A DNA stretch of 64,000 nucleotides. Source: TMP-86 sp044226865. GTDB taxonomy: Bacteria > Pseudomonadota > Gammaproteobacteria > Steroidobacterales > Steroidobacteraceae. Position numbers and translations under genes: made by a program. Shown one piece after another: positions 17,335-26,065 of the stretch (the first letter of the stretch is position 1; every line of letters starts with the position of its first letter). The stretch is from assembly GCA_044226865.1 (NCBI GenBank), contig JBGAGE010000001.1:620001-684000 (forward strand), in the 5' to 3' direction. The notes below the pieces were generated by a model. The model had not been told where the DNA came from and ran no database searches. It saw nothing but the letters and a program-made list of their open reading frames with translations.

Positions 17335-17538
17335 ATGGCGCTGACGGCGGAAAGGATGAAGGCGATGCGGGAAAGGCGGAGAGCGCGGGGGTTGCGGGAA
17401 TTGCGGCTCGTCGTGCCCGATGCACGTTCGAAGGTCGTTCAGAGGCGCGTTGCCAGGCAGGTCGCGGGCCTGGATCCCGCGCGTGAGATTGAAGCCATCC
17501 GTTGGAACGAATCCGTCTCGGAGTTCGATGACGCATGA
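17335..17538 (+). CDS. MazE-like (DUF3018-type) antitoxin
   Basis: A 67-residue basic protein with the pattern ERMKAMRERRRARGLRELRL followed by VPDARS, as in the DUF3018 family annotated as antitoxin MazE-like. The acidic C-terminus (WNESVSEFDDA) could wrap the toxin. ATG 17335 is preceded by a strong GGGGAGG site; an in-frame ATG at 17320 has none. It overlaps the toxin by 4 bases (ATGA). It should neutralise the downstream RNase and repress the operon. Confidence 0.8.
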   Translation: MALTAERMKAMRERRRARGLRELRLVVPDARSKVVQRRVARQVAGLDPAREIEAIRWNESVSEFDDA

Positions 17539-17864
17539 AGCGCGGCGACGTCGTCACGGTTGCGGCAGCCGGGGATTACGGAAAGCCGCGGCCAGCGGTG
17601 ATCGCTCAGACCGACGCTTTGCCGGCTGCCCACGCATCGGTCGTCGTCTGTCAAATGACCTCGGAATGGAGCGATGCGCCGGATTTCAGGGTGACCATCG
17701 ATCCAACGCGGCAAAACGGCTTACGGGCGAGATCGCAGGTCATGGCGGATAAGCCGGTGACGGTCTGCCGAGAGCGCATTGGCCGACGCGTAGGCCGGCT
17801 CGATGAAAAGGACATCTCCCGATTGAACGTTGCCCTGGCGTTCGTGATGGGTCTTGCCGATTAG
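17535..17864 (+). CDS. MazF/PemK-family endoribonuclease toxin
   Basis: A 109-residue protein with the PemK/MazF barrel pattern: MKRGDVVTVA, the GKPRPAVIAQTD strand carrying the catalytic Arg region, VVVCQMTSEW, and the later strand SQVMADKPVTVCRERIGRRVG. Members cleave mRNA at short sequences and arrest growth. It overlaps the antitoxin by 4 bases. The gene appears intact. Cleavage specificity cannot be predicted. Confidence 0.87.
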   Translation: MKRGDVVTVAAAGDYGKPRPAVIAQTDALPAAHASVVVCQMTSEWSDAPDFRVTIDPTRQNGLRARSQVMADKPVTVCRERIGRRVGRLDEKDISRLNVALAFVMGLAD

Positions 17865-17879
17865 CTAAAGGCTATTTTC

Positions 17880-18761
17880 TCAGGCCCATTCGAATCTCAT
17901 CGACAGATCGACCGCCCGCACATGTTTGGTGATCGCGCCGATGGAGACATAGTCGACGCCGGTCATGGCGATTTCCCGGACGTTGTGGATATCCACGCTT
18001 CCAGATGCCTCAAGTTTCAGCGGTAACGTCGCCGCGCGATTCATCCGCACGGCCTCGCGCATGTCGGGCATCGAAAACTCATCCAGCATGGCAATGTCGG
18101 CGCGGGCGTCGATGGCCTGCCGCAATTCCTCCAGGGTCTCGACCTCGACTTCCACGGAAACGCCAGGAAACCTGGCCTTGGCGGCTCCCACCGCCGCGGC
18201 GATCGACCCCGCCGCCATGATGTGGTTTTCCTTGATGAGGATGGCATCGTAGAGGCCCATGCGGTGGTTTTGCGCGCCGCCGATGTGCGTGGCGTACTTC
18301 TGCGCCGTGCGCAGCCCGGGGATGGTCTTGCGCGTATCGAGGATCCGGCAGCGCGTGCCGGCGATGGCGTCCACGAACCGGCCGGCGGCTGTCGCGGTAG
18401 CCGACAACAGCTGCAGGAAGTTCAGCGCCGTCCTTTCCCCGGTAAGCAGGGCCCGCGCGGGGCCGGCGAGTTCGAACAGCACCTGATCGGCCGAGGCTCG
18501 CGCGCCTTCGGCAATCTTCCAGTTGACCCTCACGCGCGGGTCGACGCGCCGGAAGGTTTCATTCACCCAGGGCTGGCCACAGATGATGGCATCTTCGCGC
18601 GTAATCACCCGCGCACGCCCCTGGCGGGATTCGTCGATGAGGGCGGCGGTCAGGTCCTGCGCGCCGACGTCCTCGGCCAATGCCCGCTCGACCTGCGCGG
18701 GCAGGTCGGCGGGCAGTTGCGTGTTCAGAACGGCAACCCGTGCGAGGGGCCGATCATGCAC
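17880..18761 (-). CDS. nadC: Nicotinate-nucleotide pyrophosphorylase (carboxylating)
   Basis: Converts quinolinate and PRPP to nicotinate mononucleotide in NAD synthesis. Family blocks are clear: RALAEDVGAQDLTAALI, GERTALNFLQLLSATAT, RILDTRKTIPGLR, GGAQNHRMGLYDAILIKENH and VDYVSIGAITKHVRAVDLSM. The start is uncertain. GTG 18761 gives 293 residues and overlaps the upstream gene by 37 bases. A CTG at 18728, which overlaps the upstream stop as CTGA, would give 282 residues and fits the family N-terminus slightly better. No ATG is available in a sensible place. Confidence 0.93.
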   Translation of the reverse strand: MHDRPLARVAVLNTQLPADLPAQVERALAEDVGAQDLTAALIDESRQGRARVITREDAIICGQPWVNETFRRVDPRVRVNWKIAEGARASADQVLFELAGPARALLTGERTALNFLQLLSATATAAGRFVDAIAGTRCRILDTRKTIPGLRTAQKYATHIGGAQNHRMGLYDAILIKENHIMAAGSIAAAVGAAKARFPGVSVEVEVETLEELRQAIDARADIAMLDEFSMPDMREAVRMNRAATLPLKLEASGSVDIHNVREIAMTGVDYVSIGAITKHVRAVDLSMRFEWA

Positions 18762-19327
18762 ATGAGCATCGGAATGGAGAGCAGGAAGTTGGTGCGCGAG
18801 GCCAGCGTCGCGGTCTTGCGGGCCTTGGCCTTTTCGTCGTCCGTGGCGGGAACGATGCCGAGCACCTTCTTCTGGTTCGGCCAGATCAGCACCCACACGT
18901 TGAACAGCATGATGGTGCCGAGCCAGGCGCCGATGCCGATGATGAGGTTGGATTCGTTGGTGGGAGTCTCATTCATCCCCAGGGCGAACGCGCCGACGAA
19001 ACGGCCGCTGCGACCCAGGAGCCAGGCGCCGGTGAACCAGGTGCCCAACGCGGCGTGACGGAACCACAGCAGCGCCCGCGGAGCGATGTACTTGGCGATG
19101 CCGGCGCCGCCCGGACCGCCCTTGTCGGCGGCCGCTGCGGCAAGCCCGGGAATCTGCACGGCATTGAAGTAGTACAGCAGTCCGATCCAGAAGACGCCGG
19201 CGATGATGTGCAGCCAGCGGGCGAGGCTCAGTTCCGCAGGTACGAAGCCGCCGATCAGCGCGGCGATGAGAATCGCCATGGCAAATCCGATGATCAGGGG
19301 CCATTTGACTGTCATAAGCAGGTTCAT
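18725..19327 (-). CDS. PuuD/Urate_ox_N-like multi-helix membrane protein
   Basis: A 200-residue integral membrane protein with about five helices (WPLIIGFAMAILIAALIGGF, HIIAGVFWIGLLYYF, FRHAALGTWFTGAWLL, LIIGIGAWLGTIMLFNVWVLIW and a C-terminal segment). It resembles the membrane domain of urate hydroxylase PuuD but lacks the C-terminal cytochrome part of full-length enzymes. Conserved histidines in helices 2 and 3 could bind haem. AAGGAC precedes ATG 19327 at good spacing. It is co-transcribed with nadC, which does not by itself explain its role. A urate function is not supported by any neighbour. Confidence 0.72.
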   Translation of the reverse strand: MNLLMTVKWPLIIGFAMAILIAALIGGFVPAELSLARWLHIIAGVFWIGLLYYFNAVQIPGLAAAAADKGGPGGAGIAKYIAPRALLWFRHAALGTWFTGAWLLGRSGRFVGAFALGMNETPTNESNLIIGIGAWLGTIMLFNVWVLIWPNQKKVLGIVPATDDEKAKARKTATLASRTNFLLSIPMLMCMIGPSHGLPF

Positions 19328-19389
19328 TGTCTCGTCCTTCGTTGGTATTGGCGCTAACGGTGGGAGCGCTGGCTTGAAAAAGCCCTGGA

Positions 19390-19418
19390 AGAATAGGGGA
19401 CGAGCCCCAATAATTCAA
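19390..19418 (-). promoter_or_regulatory. Sigma-70-type promoter for the PuuD-like/nadC pair
   Basis: Read leftward, TTGAAT (19418-19413) and TATTCT (19395-19390) are separated by exactly 17 bases, each matching 4 of 6 consensus positions. The predicted start would leave a leader of roughly 55 bases before ATG 19327. It lies in the 93-base gap between divergent genes. Confidence 0.45.
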
Positions 19419-19420
19419 CG

Positions 19421-19624
19421 ATGAGCATCCCTGCGCCCACCTCGCCCTGCATCAACATCTGCGCCCTGGACGAGCAGGGGTTTTGCCTGGGCTGTCATCG
19501 GACCATCGACGAGATTGCGGGATGGAGCCGCTTGTCGGCGGTCCAGCAGTGGGCCATCATTCATCAACTTCCCGCCCGCGCCAGGCGGGCTGAAGTCTCA
19601 AACCCCGTTGGAGTGACGAAATGA
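19421..19624 (+). CDS. DUF1289 small cysteine-motif protein
   Basis: A 67-residue protein with Cys10, Cys14, Cys22 and Cys25 (CINIC ... CLGC), the DUF1289 signature, then a TIDEIAGWSRLSAVQQWAII helix. These proteins are thought to bind a metal or an iron-sulfur cluster, but no function is established. It overlaps grxD by 4 bases (ATGA), which suggests a link with iron-sulfur handling. Confidence 0.88.
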   Translation: MSIPAPTSPCINICALDEQGFCLGCHRTIDEIAGWSRLSAVQQWAIIHQLPARARRAEVSNPVGVTK

Positions 19625-19941
19625 CGCCCGTGGAACGCATCAAACAGCAGTTGTCTTCGAATCCCGTGCTTTTGTACATGAAAGGCACGCCGGATTTTCC
19701 GCAGTGCGGGTTCTCCGCGCAGGCCGTGGGCGCACTGAAGGCCTGCAAGGCCAAGTTCGCCACCATCAATATCTTCGAGGATCCCGAAGTGCGCGAGGCG
19801 CTCAAGTCCTACTCGAATTGGCCCACTTTCCCGCAGTTGTACGTCAACGGCGAGCTCGTTGGCGGTTGCGACATCACCGTGGAAATGTACAAGAGCGGTG
19901 AGCTCAAGCAGTTGTTGAGCGAGGCCGGCGCGGTGGCCTGA
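19621..19941 (+). CDS. grxD: Monothiol glutaredoxin, Grx4 type
   Basis: A 106-residue CGFS glutaredoxin that carries and transfers 2Fe-2S clusters with glutathione. The active-site Cys29 lies in FPQCGFS, and LYMKGTPD, WPTFPQLYVNGELVGGCDI and a C-terminal helix match the family. It is translationally coupled to the DUF1289 gene. The length is standard. Confidence 0.96.
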   Translation: MTPVERIKQQLSSNPVLLYMKGTPDFPQCGFSAQAVGALKACKAKFATINIFEDPEVREALKSYSNWPTFPQLYVNGELVGGCDITVEMYKSGELKQLLSEAGAVA

Positions 19942-20022
19942 AGGCCGCCACGCGGTCAAGAGCCGAACTTTCCTTGCCGACCGTTCCCGCTTGAAGCCCA
20001 TGGGGCCCAGCGGGCGACCGCC

Positions 20023-20712
20023 TCATTGCCGCGGGTCGCCGCCTTCGTCGGCTTCCACTTCCAAAGGTCCCATCGAGGCCAGGCGGCGGCGGCTGGCGTC
20101 GAATACGCCCTGGAACTGGTTGCACACCGTGCAGAAAAGGTCTGCCGTGCGCTCGGCGTCGTAACTGGCGGAGTGCGCGGAGGACGAATCCCACTCCTGC
20201 CCCGAGGCCAGCGTCGCGCGCATCAGCACCGTCTGGCCGAAGGCAACGCCGCCGAGCGTGGCGGTATCGAAGCTCGAGAACGGGTGGAAGGGATTGCGCT
20301 TGATGTCGTTGCGCGCCACCGCGGCATTGAGGAAGTTCAGGTCGAAGAACGAATTGTGTCCCACCAGGATGGCGCGCTTGCAGTCTGCATCGCGCACCGC
20401 CCGGCGCACTTCCTTGAATACCTCCTGCAGCGCATCGGCTTCCGGAATCGCGAGGCGGAAGGGGTGATAGGGATCGATGCCATTGACGGCCAGGGATGCG
20501 GGTTCCAGGTTCGAGCCCGGAAACGGCACCACGTGATGCCGGTAGGTATTGCCGCGTGCCAGGCTCCCGTCCGAGCGCATCTCCAGCAGCACGGCGGCAA
20601 TTTCCAACAGGGCATCGGTCTGGTGATTGAAGCCGCCTGTTTCGACGTCGATGACCACCGGCAGGAAGCCACGAAAGCGGGTCGCCATGGTGATGGGAGG
20701 GAGCGAGCTCAT
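20023..20712 (-). CDS. rnt: Ribonuclease T
   Basis: DEDD-family 3' to 5' exoribonuclease that trims tRNA and other stable RNA ends. The 229-residue protein has the exonuclease motifs VIDVETGGF, HNSFFDLNFL and SAHSASYDAERTADLF. It shares ATGA with pyrC upstream, an arrangement I recall from other Gammaproteobacteria. ATG 20712 gives a short extra N-terminus, and an internal ATG 27 bases later is also possible. Confidence 0.95.
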   Translation of the reverse strand: MSSLPPITMATRFRGFLPVVIDVETGGFNHQTDALLEIAAVLLEMRSDGSLARGNTYRHHVVPFPGSNLEPASLAVNGIDPYHPFRLAIPEADALQEVFKEVRRAVRDADCKRAILVGHNSFFDLNFLNAAVARNDIKRNPFHPFSSFDTATLGGVAFGQTVLMRATLASGQEWDSSSAHSASYDAERTADLFCTVCNQFQGVFDASRRRLASMGPLEVEADEGGDPRQ

Positions 20713-21758
20713 GCGCGGCCCGCCGTGAGCATCCGCCAGGCGATGTTCTCACCCGCCCGATAAGGAATCAGCGTGCCTTCACCGAAGGGATACTGCGCCG
20801 GAACCTGCCACTCCGAACGTTGCAGCACGATGCTGTCTTGATGCGTCGGCAAATCGTAGAATCGACTTCCAAAGATACTTGCAAACCCTTCTAATTTATC
20901 GAGTTTACCCATGGAGTCGAAAGCCTCGGCGTACAGTTCGATGGCCGCATGCGCAGTGAACATGCCGGCACAACCGCACGCGGATTCCTTGGTCATGCGC
21001 TCATGCGGCGCGCTGTCCGTCCCGAGGAAAAACTTCGGGCTGCCGCTGCCGGCCGCACGCAGCAGCGCTTGCCGGTCGGTCTCGCGCTTGAGGATGGGCA
21101 GGCAGTAGTAATGCGGCCGGATGCCGCCCTGGAAGATGGCATTGCGATTGTGCAGCAGGTGCTGGGGCGTGATGGTGGCCGCCACGCCCGCGCGCGCTTC
21201 CTGCACGAATTGCGCGGCCGCCGCGGTGGTGATGTGTTCGAACACCACCTTCAAGCCGGCAAAGCGCTGCACCAGCGGCGCAAGCACCGTATCGATGAAA
21301 CGGGTTTCCCGATCGAAGACATCCACGCCCGGGTCGGTCACCTCACCATGCACCTGCAGGATCATGCCGACCTGCTGCATGCGTTCGAACACGGGCGCGA
21401 GCCGGTCCAGGTGCCTCACCCCGGCATCCGAATGCGTGGTGGCGCCGGCGGGGTAGAGCTTTACCCCATGGACGAAACCGCTGGCCTTGGCGCGATCGAT
21501 CTCCGCCGGCGACATGGCATCGGTGAGATACAGCGTCATCAGCGGCTCGAAGCGGCAGTCGATCGCCAGCGCATCGAGAATGCGTTGCCGGTATTCAGCG
21601 GCTGCCTGGGTGGTCGTCACCGGTGCCTTGAGGTTGGGCATGACGATGGCGCGGCCGAATTGGCGCGCGGTGAGCGGCGCCACGGCGCGCAGCGCCGCGC
21701 CGTCGCGCAGGTGCACGTGCCAGTCATCGGGCCGGCGCAGGGTGATCTGGTCGGTCAT
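20709..21758 (-). CDS. pyrC: Dihydroorotase
   Basis: Zinc enzyme closing dihydroorotate in pyrimidine synthesis. The 349-residue protein is of the E. coli PyrC class: metal ligands in DDWHVHLRDG, the carboxylated lysine in HGVKLYPAGATTHSD, histidines in QVHGEV and FEHITT, and the aspartate in GTDSAPH. ATG 21758 overlaps the M17 peptidase stop by 4 bases; upstream in-frame codons belong to that gene in another frame. Confidence 0.97.
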   Translation of the reverse strand: MTDQITLRRPDDWHVHLRDGAALRAVAPLTARQFGRAIVMPNLKAPVTTTQAAAEYRQRILDALAIDCRFEPLMTLYLTDAMSPAEIDRAKASGFVHGVKLYPAGATTHSDAGVRHLDRLAPVFERMQQVGMILQVHGEVTDPGVDVFDRETRFIDTVLAPLVQRFAGLKVVFEHITTAAAAQFVQEARAGVAATITPQHLLHNRNAIFQGGIRPHYYCLPILKRETDRQALLRAAGSGSPKFFLGTDSAPHERMTKESACGCAGMFTAHAAIELYAEAFDSMGKLDKLEGFASIFGSRFYDLPTHQDSIVLQRSEWQVPAQYPFGEGTLIPYRAGENIAWRMLTAGRA

Positions 21759-23275
21759 GCGCGCGCTCCCGCGGCGCGTCCCCCGGGCCAGCCGCTGGCC
21801 AGCAATTCCAGGGTGTAGCGCACTCCAAAACCGGTGATGTCGGTGCCGATGTGCGCAAGCCCGCCGTGGCGCGAACCGGCCGACAGATCCACGTGCAGCC
21901 AGGGAATGTCCTTGGGCACGAAGCGCTGCAGGAACAGGGCCGCGAGGATGTGATCGCCCTTGCCCTCGACCGCGCATTGCGCCACATCAGCGACGCTGCT
22001 GTCGATGTCGGTGTTGAAATCCTCGTCCATCGGGAAGCACCACACGCGCTCACCGCTGCGCACGCCGGCCTGCTCGATCAGCGCGCGTGAGTCGGGCCGG
22101 TTGGTGAAGGCGCCGCTGTAGCGCTCGGTGAGCGCGTACACGCAGGCGCCGGTGAGCGTGGCGTAATCGATGATGGCGTCGGGCTTGCGGCGCGCGGCGA
22201 GGGCAAGGGTGTCCGCCAGCACCATGCGGCCCTCCGCATCCGTGTGGATCACCTGGATGGTGGTGCCGTTCAGGGCGCGCACCACATCCTGCGGTTTGTA
22301 GGCGCTGGGGCCGATGCGGTTCTCCGTGATGGCGAGCCAGCAATCCACCGCGGTGGATGAACCCGTCTGGATCAAGGCGGCGAGGCTGCCGAGCGCGACG
22401 GCCGAGCCCTCCATGTCCGTGTGCATGTCCAGCATGGACTTGTGGGGCTTCAGGTTGGTGCCGCCGGTGTCGAAGCAGATGCCCTTGCCCACCAGCGCCA
22501 GCCGGCGACGGGCGCCGCGCGGCTTGTAGGACAGGCGGGCGATGCCGGCATCGCGGCGCGGATTGCCTTGCGCCACCGCCAGGAATGCGCCGGCCCCCAT
22601 GCGCCGCAAGGCGCTTTCCGAATAGAACTGGAATTCCAGGCCATGGCGCGCGGCGAAGGACTGCAGGTGGCGGCGATAGGCGCGCGCGTCGAGTTCGTTC
22701 GGCGGCAGCGCCGTGAGCCAGCGGGCAAGGTTGTTGCCGCCGCAGGTGGCGAGCGCCTGCTCGAGGCCCGCCAACTTTCCGCCGTGCGCCAGCTCGATGC
22801 CGCGCAGGCGCACGCGGCGGCTGGGCTTGCTCTTGAAGGAGGGCAGGCTGAAAGCTGCGGCCTGAAGCGCGGCGATGCACGCGAGCGCGGCCGGCGCCTG
22901 CGTGGCGGCATCCTGCAGCAGGTGCCAGATCAACACGCGATCGGGTTCACTATCGAGCGCTGCCCGCGCGCACTTCTGCGCGAGCTGCAGGCGTTTGAAG
23001 GTGCTTGCGCCCGCACTGGTGTAGGCGAGCACCAGCAACGTGCCGGCATTCGAGCCGACGCTGATGGTGAGCACATCGCCGTCCTTGCGCGCCTTGCGCT
23101 CATGCAAGGCGCGCAGGCTCGCCGCATGCGGCACCTGGGTCCAGTCCTTCGCGCTCATGGCGGCCGGCAGCAGCAGGATGCTGGCGCGAAAGCGCGCAAG
23201 CGTGCGCTCGGTGATGCGCGGGGCGCGCAGCGTCACGGGTACTGTCAGGGAATCCTGTGTCGGCAGTTGGGGCAT
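21755..23275 (-). CDS. M17 leucyl aminopeptidase family protein (divergent)
   Basis: A 506-residue cytosolic aminopeptidase homologue, more distant from PepA than the copy at the right of the window. The metal-binding core is retained: GKGICFDTGGTNLK, MLDMHTDMEGSA and TDAEGRMVLADTL, followed by ATLTGACVYALTERYSGAF. The usual Asn before TDAEGR is His here. The N-terminal domain is weakly conserved. It is first in a three-gene overlap chain with pyrC and rnt. Active peptidase function is likely, but its substrate range may differ from PepA. Confidence 0.87.
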   Translation of the reverse strand: MPQLPTQDSLTVPVTLRAPRITERTLARFRASILLLPAAMSAKDWTQVPHAASLRALHERKARKDGDVLTISVGSNAGTLLVLAYTSAGASTFKRLQLAQKCARAALDSEPDRVLIWHLLQDAATQAPAALACIAALQAAAFSLPSFKSKPSRRVRLRGIELAHGGKLAGLEQALATCGGNNLARWLTALPPNELDARAYRRHLQSFAARHGLEFQFYSESALRRMGAGAFLAVAQGNPRRDAGIARLSYKPRGARRRLALVGKGICFDTGGTNLKPHKSMLDMHTDMEGSAVALGSLAALIQTGSSTAVDCWLAITENRIGPSAYKPQDVVRALNGTTIQVIHTDAEGRMVLADTLALAARRKPDAIIDYATLTGACVYALTERYSGAFTNRPDSRALIEQAGVRSGERVWCFPMDEDFNTDIDSSVADVAQCAVEGKGDHILAALFLQRFVPKDIPWLHVDLSAGSRHGGLAHIGTDITGFGVRYTLELLASGWPGGRAAGARA

Positions 23276-23283
23276 CGGAAGGG

Positions 23284-23312
23284 TCGAAGCAGGGGGGTTG
23301 AGGGGCTATAAT
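23284..23312 (+). promoter_or_regulatory. Candidate promoter of the pyruvate dehydrogenase operon
   Basis: TATAAT at 23307-23312 is an exact -10 match. A weak -35 (TCGAAG, 3 of 6) lies 17 bases upstream. It sits in the divergent gap between the M17 peptidase and aceE and would give a leader of about 80 bases. Confidence 0.45.
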
Positions 23313-23399
23313 CCTGCGCGTGAGGGTTGCTGCGCGAGCGGCATCCTAGCAGGACGAGATATGGTCTGCATCCGCGTGAATCAAGACCTCAAGGGACCC

Positions 23400-26063
23400 A
23401 TGACACAGCAATCGCCGTTCGAAGACATCGATCCGATCGAGACGCAGGAGTGGCTCGAGTCCATCGATTCGGTGCTCAAGGCCCAAGGTCCGCAGCGCGC
23501 GCATTTCATCCTGGAAAAATTGGTGGATTTCACGCGCCGCGCGGGAACCTACCTGCCGTTCAAGCCCAACACCGCCTACTTGAATTCCATATCGCGGCTG
23601 CAGGAGCCGGATTACCCGGGCGACCGCGCATTGGAACGGCGCATCGAGGCCTTCATCCGCTGGAATGCGATGGCGATGGTGGTGCAGGCCAACCGCACAA
23701 GTTCCGAATATGGCGGGCATATCGCCACCTACGCATCGGCGGCCACGCTTTATGAGGTGGGCTTCAACCACTTCTGGCGCGCGAAGCACGACGCCCATCC
23801 CGGCGACATGGTGTTCATGCAGGGGCACTCCAGCCCCGGCATTTATGCCCGGGCCTATCTCGAAGGACGCCTGAGCGAGGAGCAATTGAAGCGCTTCCGC
23901 CAGGAGGTCGGTGGCGGCGGGCTTTCCTCCTATCCGCATCCCTGGCTCATGCCGGATTTCTGGCAATTCCCCACGGTGTCGATGGGCCTCGGGCCCATGA
24001 CGGCCATTTTCCAGGCGCGCTTCATTCGCTACCTGGAGCACCGCGGCATCGTGCCCGCCTCCGACCGCAAGGTGTGGGCCTTCCTCGGCGACGGTGAAAT
24101 GGACGAGCCCGAGTCCATGGGCGCGCTCACCATGCCCGTGCGCGAGAAACTCGACAACCTGGTGTTCGTGATCAACTGCAACCTGCAGCGCCTGGATGGG
24201 CCGGTGCGCGGCAACGGCAAGATCATCCAGGAGCTGGAGGCCGCTTTTCTCGGCGCCGGCTGGAACGTCATCAAGGTATTGTGGGGCTCGCGCTGGGATC
24301 CGCTGCTGGCGCGCGATGACCAGGGCCTGCTCCGGCGCGTCATGGAAGAATGCGTCGACGGCGAGTACCAGAATTTCAAGGCCAAGGGCGGGGCGTACAC
24401 GCGCGAGAATTTCTTCGGCAAGTATCCTGCCCTGAAGGAAATGGTCGCCAACATGTCGGACGATGACATCTGGCGCCTGAATCGCGGCGGCCACGACCCG
24501 CAGAAGGTGTTCGCGGCGTACGCGGCGGCCATGGAGAACAAGGGCAGCCCGACCGTCATCCTCGCCAAGACCGTCAAGGGCTTCGGCATGGGCAAGGCGG
24601 GCGAAGGCCTGAACTCCACCCATCAGCAGAAAAAGCTGGATGAGTCCGCGCTGAAGGAGTTCCGCGACCGCTTCAACATCCAGATCTCGGATGAGGACAT
24701 CGCGCGGCTGCCGTTCCGCAAGCCGCCCGAGGACAGCGAGGAGATGCGCTATCTGCAGGAGCGCCGCAAGGCCCTTGGCGGCTACCTGCCCGCGCGTTTC
24801 CACGATGCGCCACCGCTGGTGGTGCCGCCGCTGGAGGCCTTCGAAGGCCTGCTCCAGGGCACGGGCGATCGCGAGATCTCCACCACCATGGCGCTGGTGC
24901 GCATCCTCGGCGTCCTGCTCAAGGACAAGAACGTCGGCAAGCATGTGGTGCCCATCGTGCCCGACGAAGCGCGCACCTTCGGCATGGAAGGCCTGTTCCG
25001 CCAGATCGGCATTTATTCCTCGGTGGGCCAGTTGTACACGCCGCAGGATGCCGACCAGCTCATGTTCTACCGCGAGGACAAGAAGGGGCAGATCCTGGAG
25101 GAAGGCATCAACGAAGCCGGCGCCCTGTGCTCCTGGCTCGCCGCCGCCACCGCCTATTCGAATCATGGCGTGAGCATGATTCCCTTCTACGTGTATTACT
25201 CCATGTTCGGCTTCCAGCGCGTCGGGGATTTCATCTGGGCGGCCGGCGACAGCCAGGCGCGCGGCTTCCTCGTGGGCGGCACCGCGGGGCGCACCACGCT
25301 GGCCGGCGAAGGCCTGCAGCATCAGGATGGCCACAGCCAATTGCTCGCCACCACGGTGCCCAATTGCATTGCCTACGATCCGGCCTTCGGCTACGAGCTC
25401 GCGGTGATCGTGCAGGACGGCTTGCGGCGCATGTACGCCGAGCGCGAAAGCGTCTTCTACTACATCACCTGCATGAACGAGAACTACGTGCACCCCGCCA
25501 TGCCCACCGGCGTTGCGCAGGGCATTCTCGCCGGCATGTACCTGTTGCAGATCGGTGGGCGCGGCAAGGTGCGCGCGTCGTTGTTCGGCTCGGGCACCAT
25601 CCTGCGCGAGGTGCTGGCGGCGGCGGAAATCCTCGAAAATCAATTCGGCGTGCCGGCGGATGTGTTCTCCGTCACCAGCTACAGCGAGCTGCGCCGCAAC
25701 GCGCTCGAGACCGAGCGCTGGAACATGTTGCATCCGGACCAGCCGCCGCGCCGCTGCTATGTGCAGCAGGCGCTGGCGGACCGCGACGGCCCGTTCATCG
25801 CGGCGTCCGATTACATGAAGACCGTGCCCGATCAGATCCGGCAATGGGTGCCCGGCCGTTATTCGGTGATGGGGACGGACGGCTTCGGCCGCAGCGACTC
25901 ACGCGAACAGCTGCGACGGCATTTCGAAGTGGACCGGCACTACATCGTCGTCGCCGCGCTCAAATCGCTGGCGGATGACGGCAAGCTCGACCACAAAACC
26001 GTGGTGCAGGCCATGAAGGCCTTCGGCATCGATGCCGACAAGCCCGATCCCGTGAAGGTCTGA
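23400..26063 (+). CDS. aceE: Pyruvate dehydrogenase E1 component, homodimeric
   Basis: Thiamine-diphosphate enzyme that decarboxylates pyruvate and acetylates the E2 lipoyl arm. The 887-residue protein begins FEDIDPIETQEWLESIDS like E. coli AceE. The ThDP motif starts at GDGEMDEPESMGAL and ends at the NCN pair. Other blocks include SSEYGGHIATYASAATLYEVG, EGLQHQDGHS and ITCMNENYVHP. ATG 23400 is preferred by alignment with AceE; an in-frame ATG at 23361 has a ribosome site and would add 13 residues. It heads aceE-aceF-lpdA. Confidence 0.97.
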   Translation: MTQQSPFEDIDPIETQEWLESIDSVLKAQGPQRAHFILEKLVDFTRRAGTYLPFKPNTAYLNSISRLQEPDYPGDRALERRIEAFIRWNAMAMVVQANRTSSEYGGHIATYASAATLYEVGFNHFWRAKHDAHPGDMVFMQGHSSPGIYARAYLEGRLSEEQLKRFRQEVGGGGLSSYPHPWLMPDFWQFPTVSMGLGPMTAIFQARFIRYLEHRGIVPASDRKVWAFLGDGEMDEPESMGALTMPVREKLDNLVFVINCNLQRLDGPVRGNGKIIQELEAAFLGAGWNVIKVLWGSRWDPLLARDDQGLLRRVMEECVDGEYQNFKAKGGAYTRENFFGKYPALKEMVANMSDDDIWRLNRGGHDPQKVFAAYAAAMENKGSPTVILAKTVKGFGMGKAGEGLNSTHQQKKLDESALKEFRDRFNIQISDEDIARLPFRKPPEDSEEMRYLQERRKALGGYLPARFHDAPPLVVPPLEAFEGLLQGTGDREISTTMALVRILGVLLKDKNVGKHVVPIVPDEARTFGMEGLFRQIGIYSSVGQLYTPQDADQLMFYREDKKGQILEEGINEAGALCSWLAAATAYSNHGVSMIPFYVYYSMFGFQRVGDFIWAAGDSQARGFLVGGTAGRTTLAGEGLQHQDGHSQLLATTVPNCIAYDPAFGYELAVIVQDGLRRMYAERESVFYYITCMNENYVHPAMPTGVAQGILAGMYLLQIGGRGKVRASLFGSGTILREVLAAAEILENQFGVPADVFSVTSYSELRRNALETERWNMLHPDQPPRRCYVQQALADRDGPFIAASDYMKTVPDQIRQWVPGRYSVMGTDGFGRSDSREQLRRHFEVDRHYIVVAALKSLADDGKLDHKTVVQAMKAFGIDADKPDPVKV

Positions 26064-26065
26064 AC

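Noticed and set aside
18725..19327. Assigning urate oxidation to the PuuD-like protein
   Set aside because: It has only the membrane domain and sits with nadC; no purine catabolism gene is near.
23346..25844. 832-codon open frame opposite aceE
   Set aside because: It is a shadow of a clear AceE; composition is typical of antisense GC-rich frames.
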